Assembly: GCA_021397845.1 (NCBI GenBank)
Contig: CM038046.1
Coordinates: 3,019,001 to 3,083,000 of the forward strand
Length of the DNA stretch: 64,000 bases
Source of the DNA: Areca catechu
Lineage: Eukaryota > Streptophyta > Magnoliopsida > Arecales > Arecaceae
Direction of reading: 5' to 3'
The notes under the pieces are model-generated. The model was not told the origin of the DNA. It ran no database searches and saw only the letters and a list, made by a program, of their open reading frames with translations. Each line of letters starts with the position of its first letter. The first letter of the stretch is position 1. Below are positions 31,353 to 41,429 of the stretch, piece after piece. Made by a program: the position numbers and the translations under genes.

Positions 31353-33903
31353 TTACAAGTATTTTCTAGTCCCTGACATGCCGGAAGACCCTAAACAAGT
31401 ACAAGAAACAAAAAAGTACAAACTAAAGCAAGGAAAAGAGAAATCATTCCACGCCGGCTGGCTTTTTATTGGGTCCAGAGGCTGGCTGCCCCCACCCTCA
31501 GGGGCTTCCGGCTCAGTCGCCCCGGCCTCAAGAGAACCACCCTCGGCTGGTGTCGAAGGCTCTGACCCGACGACCTCCTCCGAAGCCGAGGGGTATCTGA
31601 GGCAGTCGCGGTTCTTGTCAGGGACAAATGACTCAACCCGGCCGTGCAGGTACATGATCCCCTTGTAAAAGGAGTCCGACGCCATCTGCTGGATGTCGGC
31701 AACAAACTCCTCCGAAGCCTTAAAGTTGGCGACGGCACTTTTGGCATCCTTCTCGGCCGTAGCAGCCACCTTTTCCATCTCGACAGCCCTCAACTTGGCT
31801 TCCTCCGCTGAGCTGACCGCCGCCTCTACCGCTTTCTCAGCAGCGGCAAGCTTCTCTCTCACGCCCGCCAGCTTCGCCTGGGCAGCCTCGGCAGTCTCCT
31901 TGTGCCTATCGGCCTCGGCACTATACCAGTTCAATTTCTTCTCGACGATGGAGAGGTCGTCAATTGCCTTCTTTGAACGGCTCTGCTCCAGATCGCAGGC
32001 CGTCAAGAGTCCTTTCACTCGCCCCTCAGCATCGACGAGCTCTTTTTCGAGGTCCTTGATCTTCAACTCAAGGGCCCCGCTGGCGCCGGCCTTCTCCTTC
32101 AGGTCGGTCTTCAAATATTCGATCTCGGCGACTCGTTGTCGCTCGAGGCGGTCCCAGCTCTGAAAGTGTTTCCTGAGGAAGAGGGCCTCAGCACTGATCT
32201 GCACAAAAAAAAGAGAAGAAAATGAAAATGAAAAAAAAATGAAATGAAAAAAAAAAAATGATGAATGAAAGTGACAAGAGGAAAATGAAGAGCAAGCAAA
32301 AGAGGCGAAGGAACTCACCGAGTACAGCTGAGAAAAGAGGATCTTGAAGACATCGGCCACGTGCATTCCGGCCATGTCTTGTCGGTCGCACGCATGGATG
32401 GAGAAGTCCATCAAGCGTTCGGCGAGCTCAGGGCTCTGAAGGACTGAGTTCCCCGGCCCCATTCGAAAGGGGAGGTAACGTCGTCCCTCTGACTCTCTCT
32501 ATGGCGGGGCATCGTGCATCGCTGATCGAAGGCCCCCCGGGGGTAGGCTGGGAGACCGGGGCAGATGCAGGCGGCATAACTGTCGCAGCCTCGGAAGCGA
32601 CCCGGGTCTCCCCACCCTTGGCGTCGGCAGCGGACAGACCCGGAGGGGGGCAAGGCGCAGCAGCATCGGCAGCGACTCTCGCACGGACCACTACCTCGGG
32701 CTCTGCAGCAGGGATCTGCTGGGATGGCCCTGGGGCCGTGGGAGCTGCCCTCTCCATCGGCGCAGGAGCGGCGCGGGTCACCTCTGAGCTCGAGCCGGCA
32801 GCCGCGGTCGAGCTCAGCCCAACCACCACCACCGTGGCAGCCACAGGTGTGCACTCACCTCGGGGCCGCCTGGAAGCAGGCTCCGCGGCCAATCCTGCCG
32901 GTCGCCTCTTCTTGTTAATGGCCAGGAGATCGCTCTCGGAGAATATCATACCTACATACAATATACACAGTGGTCAGAACCTGTGGAAAACTGCACAAAG
33001 ATCACCCAAAGGAAAGAAAATAGCAATGTTCAGGCCGGACTCACCCGACCCATTCACTGGGTCGACCCCAGAGTCGACGAGATTTTGCTCAGACAACAGG
33101 ACCTCGAGAGAAGGAATCTGCGCACTGCGGAGCTACTCGTAGTCATCTCGGTCAGCCGCATCGACGACAGAGTTTCGGTTGGGGGACTGGTCCGGATCAC
33201 TCCAGACCTAGTCAACTCCCTCGACCTCGACAAAGAAGAACTTACTCTTCCATCCCTTGACGGAAGAGGGGAGCTCAAACTTAATGCCCCTCGGGCGGGA
33301 AGATAAAGACCACCAACCGTCTTCGGTTGGGTGACGTTTCAGGACGAAGAAGGTGGCCCTGAACAAAGAAAATCGGGCCACGAACCCGTGAAGGTGACAG
33401 AGCACAATGAAGGAGAAGATAACCCTAATAGCGTTTGGTACCAGCTACGCCGGGACCAAACGATAGTTGTCCAAGACTGACAAAAAGAAGGGATGGAAAG
33501 GAAAGCGGAGACCTCCAGAGAAGGTCCCCTCATAGAAGGCAAGATGGCCCGGGCCACTCGAAGTAACTCGCTCCCCCGGACGAGGGATCATAAGCCGGAC
33601 AGAATGAGGGATGACATAGACATTCCGGACAGTCCTGAGTTCTCCGACGGTTATCGTGGAGGCGACCCCATCGAGACCTGTAGACCGAGCAGACTCAGGG
33701 ACAGGAGCAGGAGGGGGAAAAGAAGAATCCGATCCCGGTTCCCTAATAAGAACCGAGCCGAGAGTACGCCTCCCACCGAGTTTGTAGCGAGCTATGCCTC
33801 CCTCCCCATCAGAAGAAGAGGAAGAAGACGCCGGCCTCCGTTCGGAAGGACCAACCTCACCCTGATCAGTGGAGGGACGGAAGCCTGGACCAAAACGGGA
33901 CAT
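31353..33903 (-). pseudogene. Antisense accessory gene of element C
   Basis: Homologue of the element B gene, opposite to gag. Exons on the minus strand are 33903-33045, 32951-32319 and 32198-31353, with GT-AG introns at the same places as in B. Exon 1 starts MSRFGPGFRPSTD and holds IPHSVRLMIPRPGERV, LRFPFHPFFLSVLDNYRLVP and HPTEDGWWSLSSRPRGIKFE. Exon 2 starts GMIFSESDLLAINKKRRP. Exon 3 is a coiled coil (LKIKDLEKELVDAEGRVKGL, then HKETAEAAQAKLAGVREKL) followed by FYKGIMYLHGRVESFVPDKN. Stops at 33445-33447, 33208-33210 and near 33135 and a frameshift in exon 2 disable it, but exon 3 is fully open. The second intron also happens to be open in frame. Confidence 0.8.
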
Positions 33904-34201
33904 CCTCAAAAACAAAGAAGAAGAAGAAGAAAAAGGAAAACACAAGGTCGAAGATCGAAGAAGAAACCGCAGACCCCGAGAGGGAACCCTACTCTATCGG
34001 GAGGAAGAAAGAGGAAGAAGCTAACCTGTTGCCTTGAGAAGAAACTTGGGGCGATAGGGAAGAAGAAGTCTGGGCGCGGCAGCAGCAGGCACGGAGAATT
34101 CAAAAAGAATAGATTGTTCGAGTAAGGCCCTCCTTTCACTCCGAAATGATCCAAGGGGTTCGTATCGCGTCAGCCGCTCACCAACAGATCTGCGCCACGT
34201 G
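33904..34201 (-). promoter_or_regulatory. Putative promoter and leader of antisense gene C
   Basis: G-box core CACGTG at 34196-34201, a shared block AATCTATTCTTTTTGAATTC near 34105, and a pyrimidine-rich leader with a possible intron donor (CAACAGGTTAGC) near 34025. Order and spacing match element B. Confidence 0.5.
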
Positions 34202-34416
34202 TCACCCATCGGAGAGAATGGCGTCCCGGCCGCTCTGAATTCTGCACCAGCATTAACTGCTCCTCGAACATGGCCAGGTGGCGCCCCCGCATTGGCCCGC
34301 AGGAGCGGTCCCCGAAGTGCCAGCAGTCACGGCCATCGTTGCAACCGATCTTTACCTTTCCACGTCAGCACTGCAATTACTCCCTTCGGCCCGAACGCCG
34401 TGCACTAACGAGCCTC

Positions 34417-34432
34417 GGGAATGGGGGGCAAA
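34417..34432 (+). promoter_or_regulatory. Polypurine tract of element C
   Basis: GGGAATGGGGGGCAAA directly before the LTR start TGATATGG. Confidence 0.85.
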
Positions 34433-35814
34433 TGATATGGCAAGACCGCTGACGTGGAGAAATCTACGAACGCCATGTAGAGAGGGACACCACGTCGGAC
34501 CCCATTATCGAGATGAGCCGAACTCCCCCATGGCAACAGATGGAGCCCAGTCCTCCGCCAGGTCGAGCTCATGAGCTCGGTGCCTAGGCCGGGGCCGACA
34601 TTCGCCCTCCAAAGGAGACCCTCGGAGGTTAGTGCCCCCCCGGTTGAGGTGGGGCCAAGAGCTCACCCGCCGAGGTCGAGCCTCTCCGAGTGCGCGCCCT
34701 CTGGACCGTGCCCGCCGACATCCGCCCCCAGAGGAGACCCTAGGAGGTTAGTGCCCCGCGATCGAGGTCGAGCCAAGAGCTCACCCGCCGCGGTCGAGGT
34801 CGAGCCAAGAGCTCACCCGCCGAGGTCGAGCCTCTCCGAGTGCGCGCCCTCTAGACCGGGCCCGTACTTCGCCCTTCTCCACCTGGCCGTCCCCGCAAGC
34901 CCGAAGCACCTAGGATGGAGCGAGCCCTGCTGTCCCATCTCGGCCCCAACCCGAAAGAAGTCCTCACCAGCCGAGGGCACCGGCGAGCCTCCCAAGGACC
35001 GTACCAGAACGCCTCTCAGGCTGTACTGACTACCTGACACCACCGGTTACACCAAAAAGGCAAGCAACGCGCCAATCGAGGTGCCACATTCCTCACCAAC
35101 CACTCAGATCATCCAGGAAAGAAGCCCATCCGGGAGATTCGAACCCCGCGGGCGGCGGCCCACCATTCGAGACATCCCCGATTTCCCGGAACAATGCAAA
35201 TTATGAAGGAGTGTCGGAGCGCCTGACAGCACCTTATCATGAATTAGGAAAGGGCTTCCTGGGACATCGCCGCGCGCGTCTGACAGCCCAGCGAAAATCC
35301 CGAGACGCTCCCAACGGCCAGTTTTTGACTATAAAGAACGATCAGCACCCCCCAAGGGGGGAGAGGTAACAACAACAACAACAAAACAGAACGACCACTC
35401 ACCACCAAGACAGGGCAAGCTCAACCAAAAGAGCAAAAGACCACCACCACCACGAATGGAGGGAACCAAGGGTCTCAAGGAGAGGCGGAGAGACAGAGCA
35501 TTCCTCTGTCCCTGCTACCAATCTCCCCCTGCGACGTTCACACCTCCACACACATCTTTCACTCCTCCTAGTGCAGAGTCTATCAAGAGGGGCCCGGCCA
35601 GGAGGATATGTTCTCCTGGACCGTCACTGACTTGATCGTCGGAGTGCCCCTGCCGGAAATCCTGGCCCGGGTCTCTAACCATTGTCTCGCAGGCCCTGAA
35701 GCAGAGGACCACCGGACGGCGGGAGGCAGGGACCCGGGAGCCGAGTGCGGCAGGTGGCGAGAGGAGCGCAATCCGATGCGGCAGCTACGAGCCATGACGG
35801 TCTCGACGGCAACA
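34433..35814 (+). repeat. Right LTR of element C
   Basis: 1,382 bp, TGATATGGC...GGCAACA. It shares the order of blocks with the left LTR but has fewer subrepeats. Both contain the U5 block with GGAGTGCCCCT and the GTGCAGAGTC or TATGGAGTCC block before it. Confidence 0.82.
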
Positions 35815-36477
35815 ATTTCATTCGTGAAATTGTGTTGGATGGTACTATTCAAGTCATGGAGGTGAGAAGTAAAGATAATGTGGCTAATATTTTCACCAAG
35901 TCTCTCTCCAAAGAATCTTTTGAAGATCTTCATGCCAAGCTTGGACTTGTCTCCAAAAATTTACTTTATGGAGTGTTAAATTATGATAAAGTTAAATTTT
36001 GTGGAGCACTAATAATATCATTAATACTAGTAAGTTTAAAAATCTAGTATTTATTATGTTGTAGAGTTAATTCTTGTATTTATGATATTCAAGAAATCAA
36101 AAGTTAATTTAAGGAAGACTAAAAGTTATAATGTATCTTGGTAGTTTAAAAGTCATCTTATTATTAATGTACTTTGAAAATTTACAAGTCTTTTATTAAG
36201 TTTAAAAATTCTAAGAATCATTTAGAAATTCAAGGATTGCTTTGTATTCATAAGGATAGACTAAGAGACATCTTCATGTATATATATATATATAGGGTCT
36301 TATGTTTTGAATTTTATGTGTGAAGTGATTTGTACTAGCTCCATTCTAGAGAAATATTTATCAATCATTTTTCTTTTCAATTGTTTTTCTTTCATTTAGT
36401 TGTGCCATTTTAGACTAGTGGTGCTAAGTGTGCCACTACGTAAGAAAGGGTTTTCCTTTTCCTTTCTCTTTTACACA
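35815..36477 (+). mobile_element. 3' end of a second copia element (RNase H tail plus LTR)
   Basis: Directly after element C the plus strand reads FIREIVLDGTIQVMEVRSKD and NVANIFTKSLSKESFEDLHA, the C-terminus of copia RNase H. A 504-bp AT-rich LTR (TGTTAAATTATG to about TTTACACA, 35974-36477) follows. The rest of the element is missing to the left, replaced by element C. Confidence 0.82.
35974..36477 (+). repeat. 3' LTR of the second copia element
   Basis: Starts TGTTAAATTATG right after TTTATGGAG, which can serve as a short polypurine tract. It contains a (TA)n stretch near 36277-36293. The right end is placed at a TTTACACA and is uncertain by several bases. Confidence 0.65.
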
Positions 36478-38664
36478 TCTTGCATGGCACATTAATTGTG
36501 GTCATGGATACCGATAGGGTAGGGCCTTGTTTCTTTCATATAACTAGGCAAGTTTGGGATAATGAGATATGGATAGAAAAATGGTTGTGATTTGTGATCA
36601 CAATCACTCTATCAGTCGCCCAATGGATACGGTGGTTGGATGCTAGTCACCTGTGTTTTAAATGTTGCCCTTTGGTCAGGGCAAAAGATTGGACGAAATG
36701 CAAGTTTTATAACATAGACTTTATCCTACCGTTAAGATGATAATATTCGTGTTCTATCTATTGATGTCTCCATCATTGATACCTGATGCATTAATTTCCA
36801 TTCTATTCATCTCTTTGACTACCGAAGCCAAAATTAAAGGAGATTAGCTTAACCATGCATCCGTGGATTCTTCTTGAGAGTGACATTGTACCAAGTAATC
36901 GCCCCTACTTTTATCTTCCATTCAGTATGTGTTTTATATTTTAGAGAAGCAAAGCATGATAAAGGGATGTACTAAAAAAAAAAGTGAGGAAGTCTATAAA
37001 TAAAAGAGAGTTTCGTTTTTATTTTTTTGTTAAAGAATAAAAGAGAGTTTCGCTAGTGACGGGTTCCCGCAAAGTAACGTGTAAGGTTGTATTTAATTCG
37101 CCGGTGTTGTTGATTACGTGACTTGTTTTATCCTTGAGGTGGAACTCTTAAGTAACTCGAAGCATTAGGTTTGTTGTGGACCACTCTAATCATGTCCAAG
37201 TGTCTCCTTTCAGGTTCAAATAGGATTTGAGATCAAGATCCATTATATTGAAAACTTAGTTGCATGCCAAAATTTTTAAAAATTATAATTCAAAATTTAA
37301 AAATAATTAAACAAGGTAGCTAAAGATAAAGTTACCGTAGAATTCAAAACCTAGCTATAATTTTTTTTTATGATTATTTTTTCTAATCATAGTTAATTTA
37401 TAGAAGATGCAATATTTTTTTAACTAAAATAGAAATTTGATCCTTATTTTATAAAAATGGATCTCACTAACATAAGTAGAGAATTTATAATCAATTTTAT
37501 TATGAATTATTGAAAGAAAAAGGAGATATGGAACTCTACTTCTGTGATTTTTTTTATTATTTTAAGAGGTTCAAATTAAACAGGTTGAAGTATTTTTTTT
37601 TTTTCTCTCTCTCTCACCTTGATTAGGTCTTCACGTACATTTTTCTTCGATTTCCATGCATCTAGAATACAGATTGATGGGTGTTATTCTTATTAGCTAT
37701 GTGGCTTGACCCGTTCCTTGTAGCCTTAGCCCTACTCATCTGTTATAGAGTACCATTTATCCAGGATTTCTGTGTGATCCCTGATTTTGGATATCTATGT
37801 GAGCCCAGGACATCTATGTGAGCCCCTTTGCTATGTGCTTGTTCTTCTAGAACATCTATGTGAGCCCCTCTGCTATGTGCTTGTTCTTCTTGGGGAATCT
37901 ATATGAATCCAGGTATTTTTTTCTTAACTCTGCACCCTTTTATTTCCTTCTGTTTTGCAAATCCTAATCTCTGATGACTTTCATGCTCGCCAGCGATCCA
38001 GTCCAATCTCTGTCCCGCATCGCATATCGTATATCCGTGGCTTGGTTTCATGCATCTCGTATTGATTGACAGGGCAATTAGGTGGCATATCACTCAGCTA
38101 ATCTGCGGGTTTATGGTGATTCCAATTTTGGTATTGAGATCCATCCCTCAACCGTTGGCACCGGCCTACTGTTTGAGTGTAGCTTTTAGAACTTTGCAGC
38201 AGTATTTTTCTTCCTAGGTTCCTCTCTTTTTAAAAAAATAAAAAAAAAAAACTTGATCAGGTTGGTCAAGTATTTAAACGGAAGTATTAGGGTTGATTCA
38301 AGTCACTTTTTACTGGGTATTCGGAGGATTTGGGATATTTGCAACAGGGCTATCTTAGGCGTCGATCCTAGCGATAAAAAACTTGCACCGTAGAATGATA
38401 TACATATACGGATAGAATTTGCATAGAATATTTTGGATCCAACAATAGTCATTAAATTTCTTTTAGAAAGACTTTAATAACTGTATTCTAAAATAAATTT
38501 AATGGTTCCTCCTCTCCTCTCTTATAAGTATTTAAACTTTTTTTTGGAACACAGCATTCCGGATGGCAATGCCAAAGATCATGCACTTTCTTGGCCCCTC
38601 TTCATTGTGCCTTCCTTTCTCTCCTCCTCACCCTCCATGATGGTGCCAGCAGCTAAGATTTGAG
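36478..38664. other. AT-rich intergenic DNA
   Basis: No gene recognised. A 42-bp unit with ACATCTATGTGAGCCCCT and GCTATGTGCTTGTTCTTCT is repeated twice at 37810-37893. The remaining open frames are short and lack motifs. Confidence 0.5.
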
Positions 38665-39151
38665 TAGGGATGATAAAACATGATCCAACTCATCAATCTT
38701 TTCTTTGTTTAACCTGCCATAAATAAACTTAAATTTGGAATAAATAAATTCATATCATAAAACAAGTTAATCCATTTAATATACGAGTTAGGTTCAAGTT
38801 TTTTATATTTGATCTATTTAACTCGTTTAACATGTTTAATTTTTGGATTGGAACGAGCCAGGTAGTCCATTTAATTTAATTTGTTTATTTATTAAATTGG
38901 TTGGATTAGGTAAATAAGTTATTTATTAAACATGTTAAATTGGTCATGTCAAGTTTAATTAGCAAGTTACATATTTAATAAACAAGTTAAATGGGTCATG
39001 TCGAATTACTTATTTATCAAACGTTACAATTTTAGGTTTTAAATTATAATTCATTTAATAAATATGTCAAGTTCAATTTGAGACTTTTCTGATTCGATCC
39101 ATATCTGACTCAATCCGTATATGCTCAACTTGACTTAATTGTCACCCCTTA
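38665..39151. mobile_element. Probable hAT-type MITE
   Basis: An AT-rich, non-coding 487-bp block with inverted ends: TAGGGATGATAAAACATGA on the left and, reading the other strand, TAAGGGGTGACAATTAAGTCA on the right. Internal motifs such as AAACAAGTTAA and CATGTTAAAT recur on both strands. The candidate 8-bp flanks match only about half, so the element is old or the ends are imprecise. Confidence 0.5.
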
Positions 39152-39470
39152 GTTGGAAGGCATCATCGACCGAGGAGAGAAGGAAAAGGAGGAAAGAGAT
39201 TTGCATGGCATGAACAAGTAAGGTGCCAATAGAGGGGTGGGCCTAGGCCAACATTGTCGATGAACGATGCCTTCGTGAAGTAGGCATACATGATGTCGAG
39301 AACCCTCCTATGAAGCTTGTTGTTGGCATGTTGAAGTCCATGAGGTGGGGGAGGGTCGCAAACAGATCGAAGAGGTGGCCAAAGAGCGGATTGTTTTGGA
39401 GGCGTAGGGTGAATAGGTGGGTGAGGTTGGCAAGGGCGTTGCCTGGTGTTACAAGATATATGACCTGTCA
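39152..39470 (-). pseudogene. LRR receptor-like gene fragment, distal part
   Basis: The minus strand contains leucine-rich-repeat text: NLTHLFTLRLQNNPLFGHL, then LFATLPHLMDFNMPTTSF. This is the xxLxLxxN pattern of plant extracellular LRRs, as found in receptor-like kinases. It continues the fragment at 41430-41725 but is separated from it by an insertion. Stops and shifts show it is dead. The exact subfamily cannot be told from this much. Confidence 0.6.
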
Positions 39471-40163
39471 TAAGTAATTGCTGGTATAAAAAAAAATTTT
39501 TTTGACCATGATGCCCAATGATCTCTTATTTGAGGCACAGGATATTCGATAATTTCTTACTTAAAACACGGGATGCCCGATGATATCTTATTTGAGATAC
39601 AGGATGCCCAATAGTCTCTTATTTGAGGTACAAGATGCTGATCTCTTATTTAAGATACATGATACCGAGCTGACTACTTTTTTGAGACAGGTATAAAGTT
39701 TCATACTTTATTTAACATGAAGCACATGATTTAAAGTCGTTAGAGCCGTTACAATAAGGTTGATAAAGTGGTTATCAAGAAGTATAATAAACTACTTAAC
39801 AAAATCAGTTTACCAACTAATCTCTTAACAACCCAACCAACTTAACCACTTTCTTAAAAGTATAATTAGACCTATCAAAATGGGCTAGAGCCTATGGGCC
39901 AGCCCATTTGACCCTATAAATGGGCCGAACCGGGCTGAAAAAAATTGACCCATTTATGTAAGTGGGCTTTTTGACCCGGTCCATGTAGCCCATGGGCTCA
40001 ACAGGGTTAGGGCTAGGTCAGTCCATGGGCCATGATATAAAAAAAAAAAAAAAAAAAAAAAATCCTTAGCCTTACGGTCCTACGGTAACCGGTTTACTGG
40101 TTTAAGACCTTTAGCTTTAGCCTTTAGGTTTAGGTCAAAGCCGTCGCATGCGGAATCTCCTCG

Positions 40164-40949
40164 TTGCGAAGGAGGCCAGAACTCGGGTGCCCGCCGCTGC
40201 ATATCTCGATCGATCCAAACCCAGCGCCCACCCCAGCAACACCCACGAACTCTTCAGATTCGTTCAGCCAACTACGGGAGTCAGGACCCTCGGTTAAGGT
40301 TAGGTCCAAGCCGCCGTTGTTCTTCTTCCATGGCCACGGTCGCCGTTCTTCTTCCATGGCCACGGCCACCGTTCTTCTTCTGCGAGATCGTGACACCGGC
40401 CGGAACCCAGGACTTCCATCGATGGCGACGCGATCTCCGGTAGGCCTGAAGCGGAACTATCGATACGTGTCCTCGCTACAGCAAGTTCTACAGCAGGGGA
40501 GCCTTCGTCGTCTCCTCCGACGGTGCCTTCCTCTTGCGCCTGCGGTGACCAGATCAAGGTTGTCAACACTGCTGATGCCTCCGTCCTGGCGACCCTCGAG
40601 GGTGACTCCGAGAACATCACCGCCCTTGCCCTCAGCCTCGACGACCACTTCCTCTTCTCCGCCAGCCACAGCGAAGGACGTCTGGGCCTTCAACATCGAT
40701 GAGACCTCCCTCTCCAATCTTCCTTACTACGCTCACCATGGCTTCGGGACCTCAGATAACCGCCCCCTGCTCTCTCTAGATCTCCCCGGCCCCCGCACCC
40801 TAGACCCACCCACCCTTCTCCACGTAGATCTAGCCTCCGATCTCCCCATTGCGAAGAAGGACCTTGTCATCGCAAGGTTGGCAATCGGCATCGATGCCAT
40901 GGCGGACCACGAAATGGGCTGGCTCGGCCCTAACACACGGCCCACATAG
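40164..40949 (+). CDS. Chimeric 261-codon ORF inside the hAT element
   Basis: A single open frame runs from an ATG at 40164 to a TAG, across the WD40-derived and the phosphatase-derived parts. Its first 86 codons are of unknown origin. Codons 87-107 are in frame with the UTP13-like start (MATRSPVGLKRNYRYVSSLQ). The next 60 or so are out of frame with WD40 because of a 1-nt shift. The frame then rejoins the phosphatase motif KDVWAFNIDETSLSNLPYY. It could be a new fused gene or only a fortuitous open frame in GC-rich DNA. No expression evidence is available here. Confidence 0.4.
   Translation: MRRRPELGCPPLHISIDPNPAPTPATPTNSSDSFSQLRESGPSVKVRSKPPLFFFHGHGRRSSSMATATVLLLRDRDTGRNPGLPSMATRSPVGLKRNYRYVSSLQQVLQQGSLRRLLRRCLPLAPAVTRSRLSTLLMPPSWRPSRVTPRTSPPLPSASTTTSSSPPATAKDVWAFNIDETSLSNLPYYAHHGFGTSDNRPLLSLDLPGPRTLDPPTLLHVDLASDLPIAKKDLVIARLAIGIDAMADHEMGWLGPNTRPT
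40422..40672 (+). pseudogene. UTP13: Captured N-terminus of a UTP13/TBL3-like WD40 protein
   Basis: The ATG at 40422 opens MATRSPVGLKRNYRYVSSLQ, then in the next frame FYSRGAFVVSSDGAFLLR, and in the third frame CGDQIKVVNTADASVLATLE and SENITALALSLDDHFLFSAS. In order these read as the first WD40 blade of the nucleolar U3 snoRNP protein UTP13 (TBL3, TORMOZ in Arabidopsis), which works in 18S pre-rRNA processing. Two small indels change frame (near 40483 and 40533), so this copy cannot make the protein. The fragment stops after FSASHS and no downstream blade is present. Confidence 0.75.
40673..40760 (+). pseudogene. Captured HAD motif of a class IIIB acid phosphatase
   Basis: The text KDVWAFNIDETSLSNLPYY and AHHGFG matches the first HAD motif region of plant acid phosphatases and vegetative storage proteins, which normally reads D-x-D-E-T with the first aspartate as nucleophile. 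Here that first aspartate is asparagine. It directly abuts the WD40 fragment with no intron or spacer, so the two were joined by the transposon or before capture. Confidence 0.72.
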
Positions 40950-41429
40950 GGCTGAGCCGGGCTGGGGTTTCCATGACCCATTTGTATAAGTGGGCCTAGC
41001 CCAACCCGGCCCATATAATGTCAGTCCACATGGGTTAGTGCCGGGCCAGCCTATATTGACAAGTCTAAGTATAACCACCTCATAAATGGTTATAACCACC
41101 TCACAAATAGTAACTAACTCAACTCTCTACTTCTATAAACAAGAGATTATGGGGATCTTTCAGGAATAACTTTTTTAAATACTCACTCTCTTCATTTTTT
41201 CTTACTGTTCTTCGTCACGAAGCTGAGTTAAACATCAGAGGATTTTTCGTTAAAAATTTTTTATCAAATTTTCAATATTAAAATCTTTTTTGGTATGTCA
41301 AGGAAGGAGCTCATCAAACCTACTAATAAAGATATTAGCAAGTCCTTAGCATGTCCTTTGAAGACTTTCAAGAGCTCAGACAACTCTAGCGCAGTTCATT
41401 TGACTAGCTCGAAGAGATGCATCACCTCT

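Larger units (their letters stand above)
26487..35814 (+). mobile_element. Gypsy element C, Tat-like, pol deleted, antisense gene retained
   Basis: Plus-orientation element between LTRs at 26487-28231 and 34433-35814. Both start TGATGTGG or TGATATGG with CGCTGACATGG-like text and end in the CGATCTTGGCGG or CGGTCTCGACGGCAACA tail. After the leader come gag and protease remnants, then three repeat arrays, then the antisense gene, then a polypurine tract. RT, RNase H and integrase are missing. The flanks TGTTG (left) and ATTTC (right) do not match, so the two LTRs may not come from a single insertion. Confidence 0.82.
39867..41067. mobile_element. Pack-type hAT element carrying two host gene fragments
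   Basis: Ends are TAGACCTATCAAAATGGGCT on the left and, on the opposite strand, TAGACTTGTCAATATAGGCT on the right (17 of the first 22 positions match). The flanks are AGTATAAT (39859-39866) and AGTATAAC (41068-41075), an 8-bp target duplication with one mismatch, the length made by hAT transposases. Subterminal GGGCC/GGCCC-rich repeats on both sides are also usual for such elements. The interior has no transposase. It carries coding fragments related to UTP13/TBL3 and to a class IIIB acid phosphatase. Confidence 0.82.
39480..41325 (+). mobile_element. LTR-like insertion splitting the LRR pseudogene (carries the hAT element)
   Basis: Between the two LRR parts lies about 640 bp of AT-rich sequence once the nested hAT element is removed. 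The left part has degenerate copies of GATCTCTTATTTGAG. The right part has TCTATAAACAAGAGATTATGGGG, a T/C-rich tract and GAGTTAAACATCAGAGG, which resembles the R/U5 end of plant gypsy LTRs. Exact ends and target duplication are not resolved; some internal sequence may follow to about 41430. Confidence 0.4.

Noticed and set aside
33493..34125. Plus-strand frame of 210 codons, arginine-rich
   Set aside because: Antisense to exon 1 and leader of the antisense gene C, which has the conserved domain on the minus strand.
37899..38093. Short minus-strand frame of 64 codons
   Set aside because: No motif, no splice signals or neighbours to support it.
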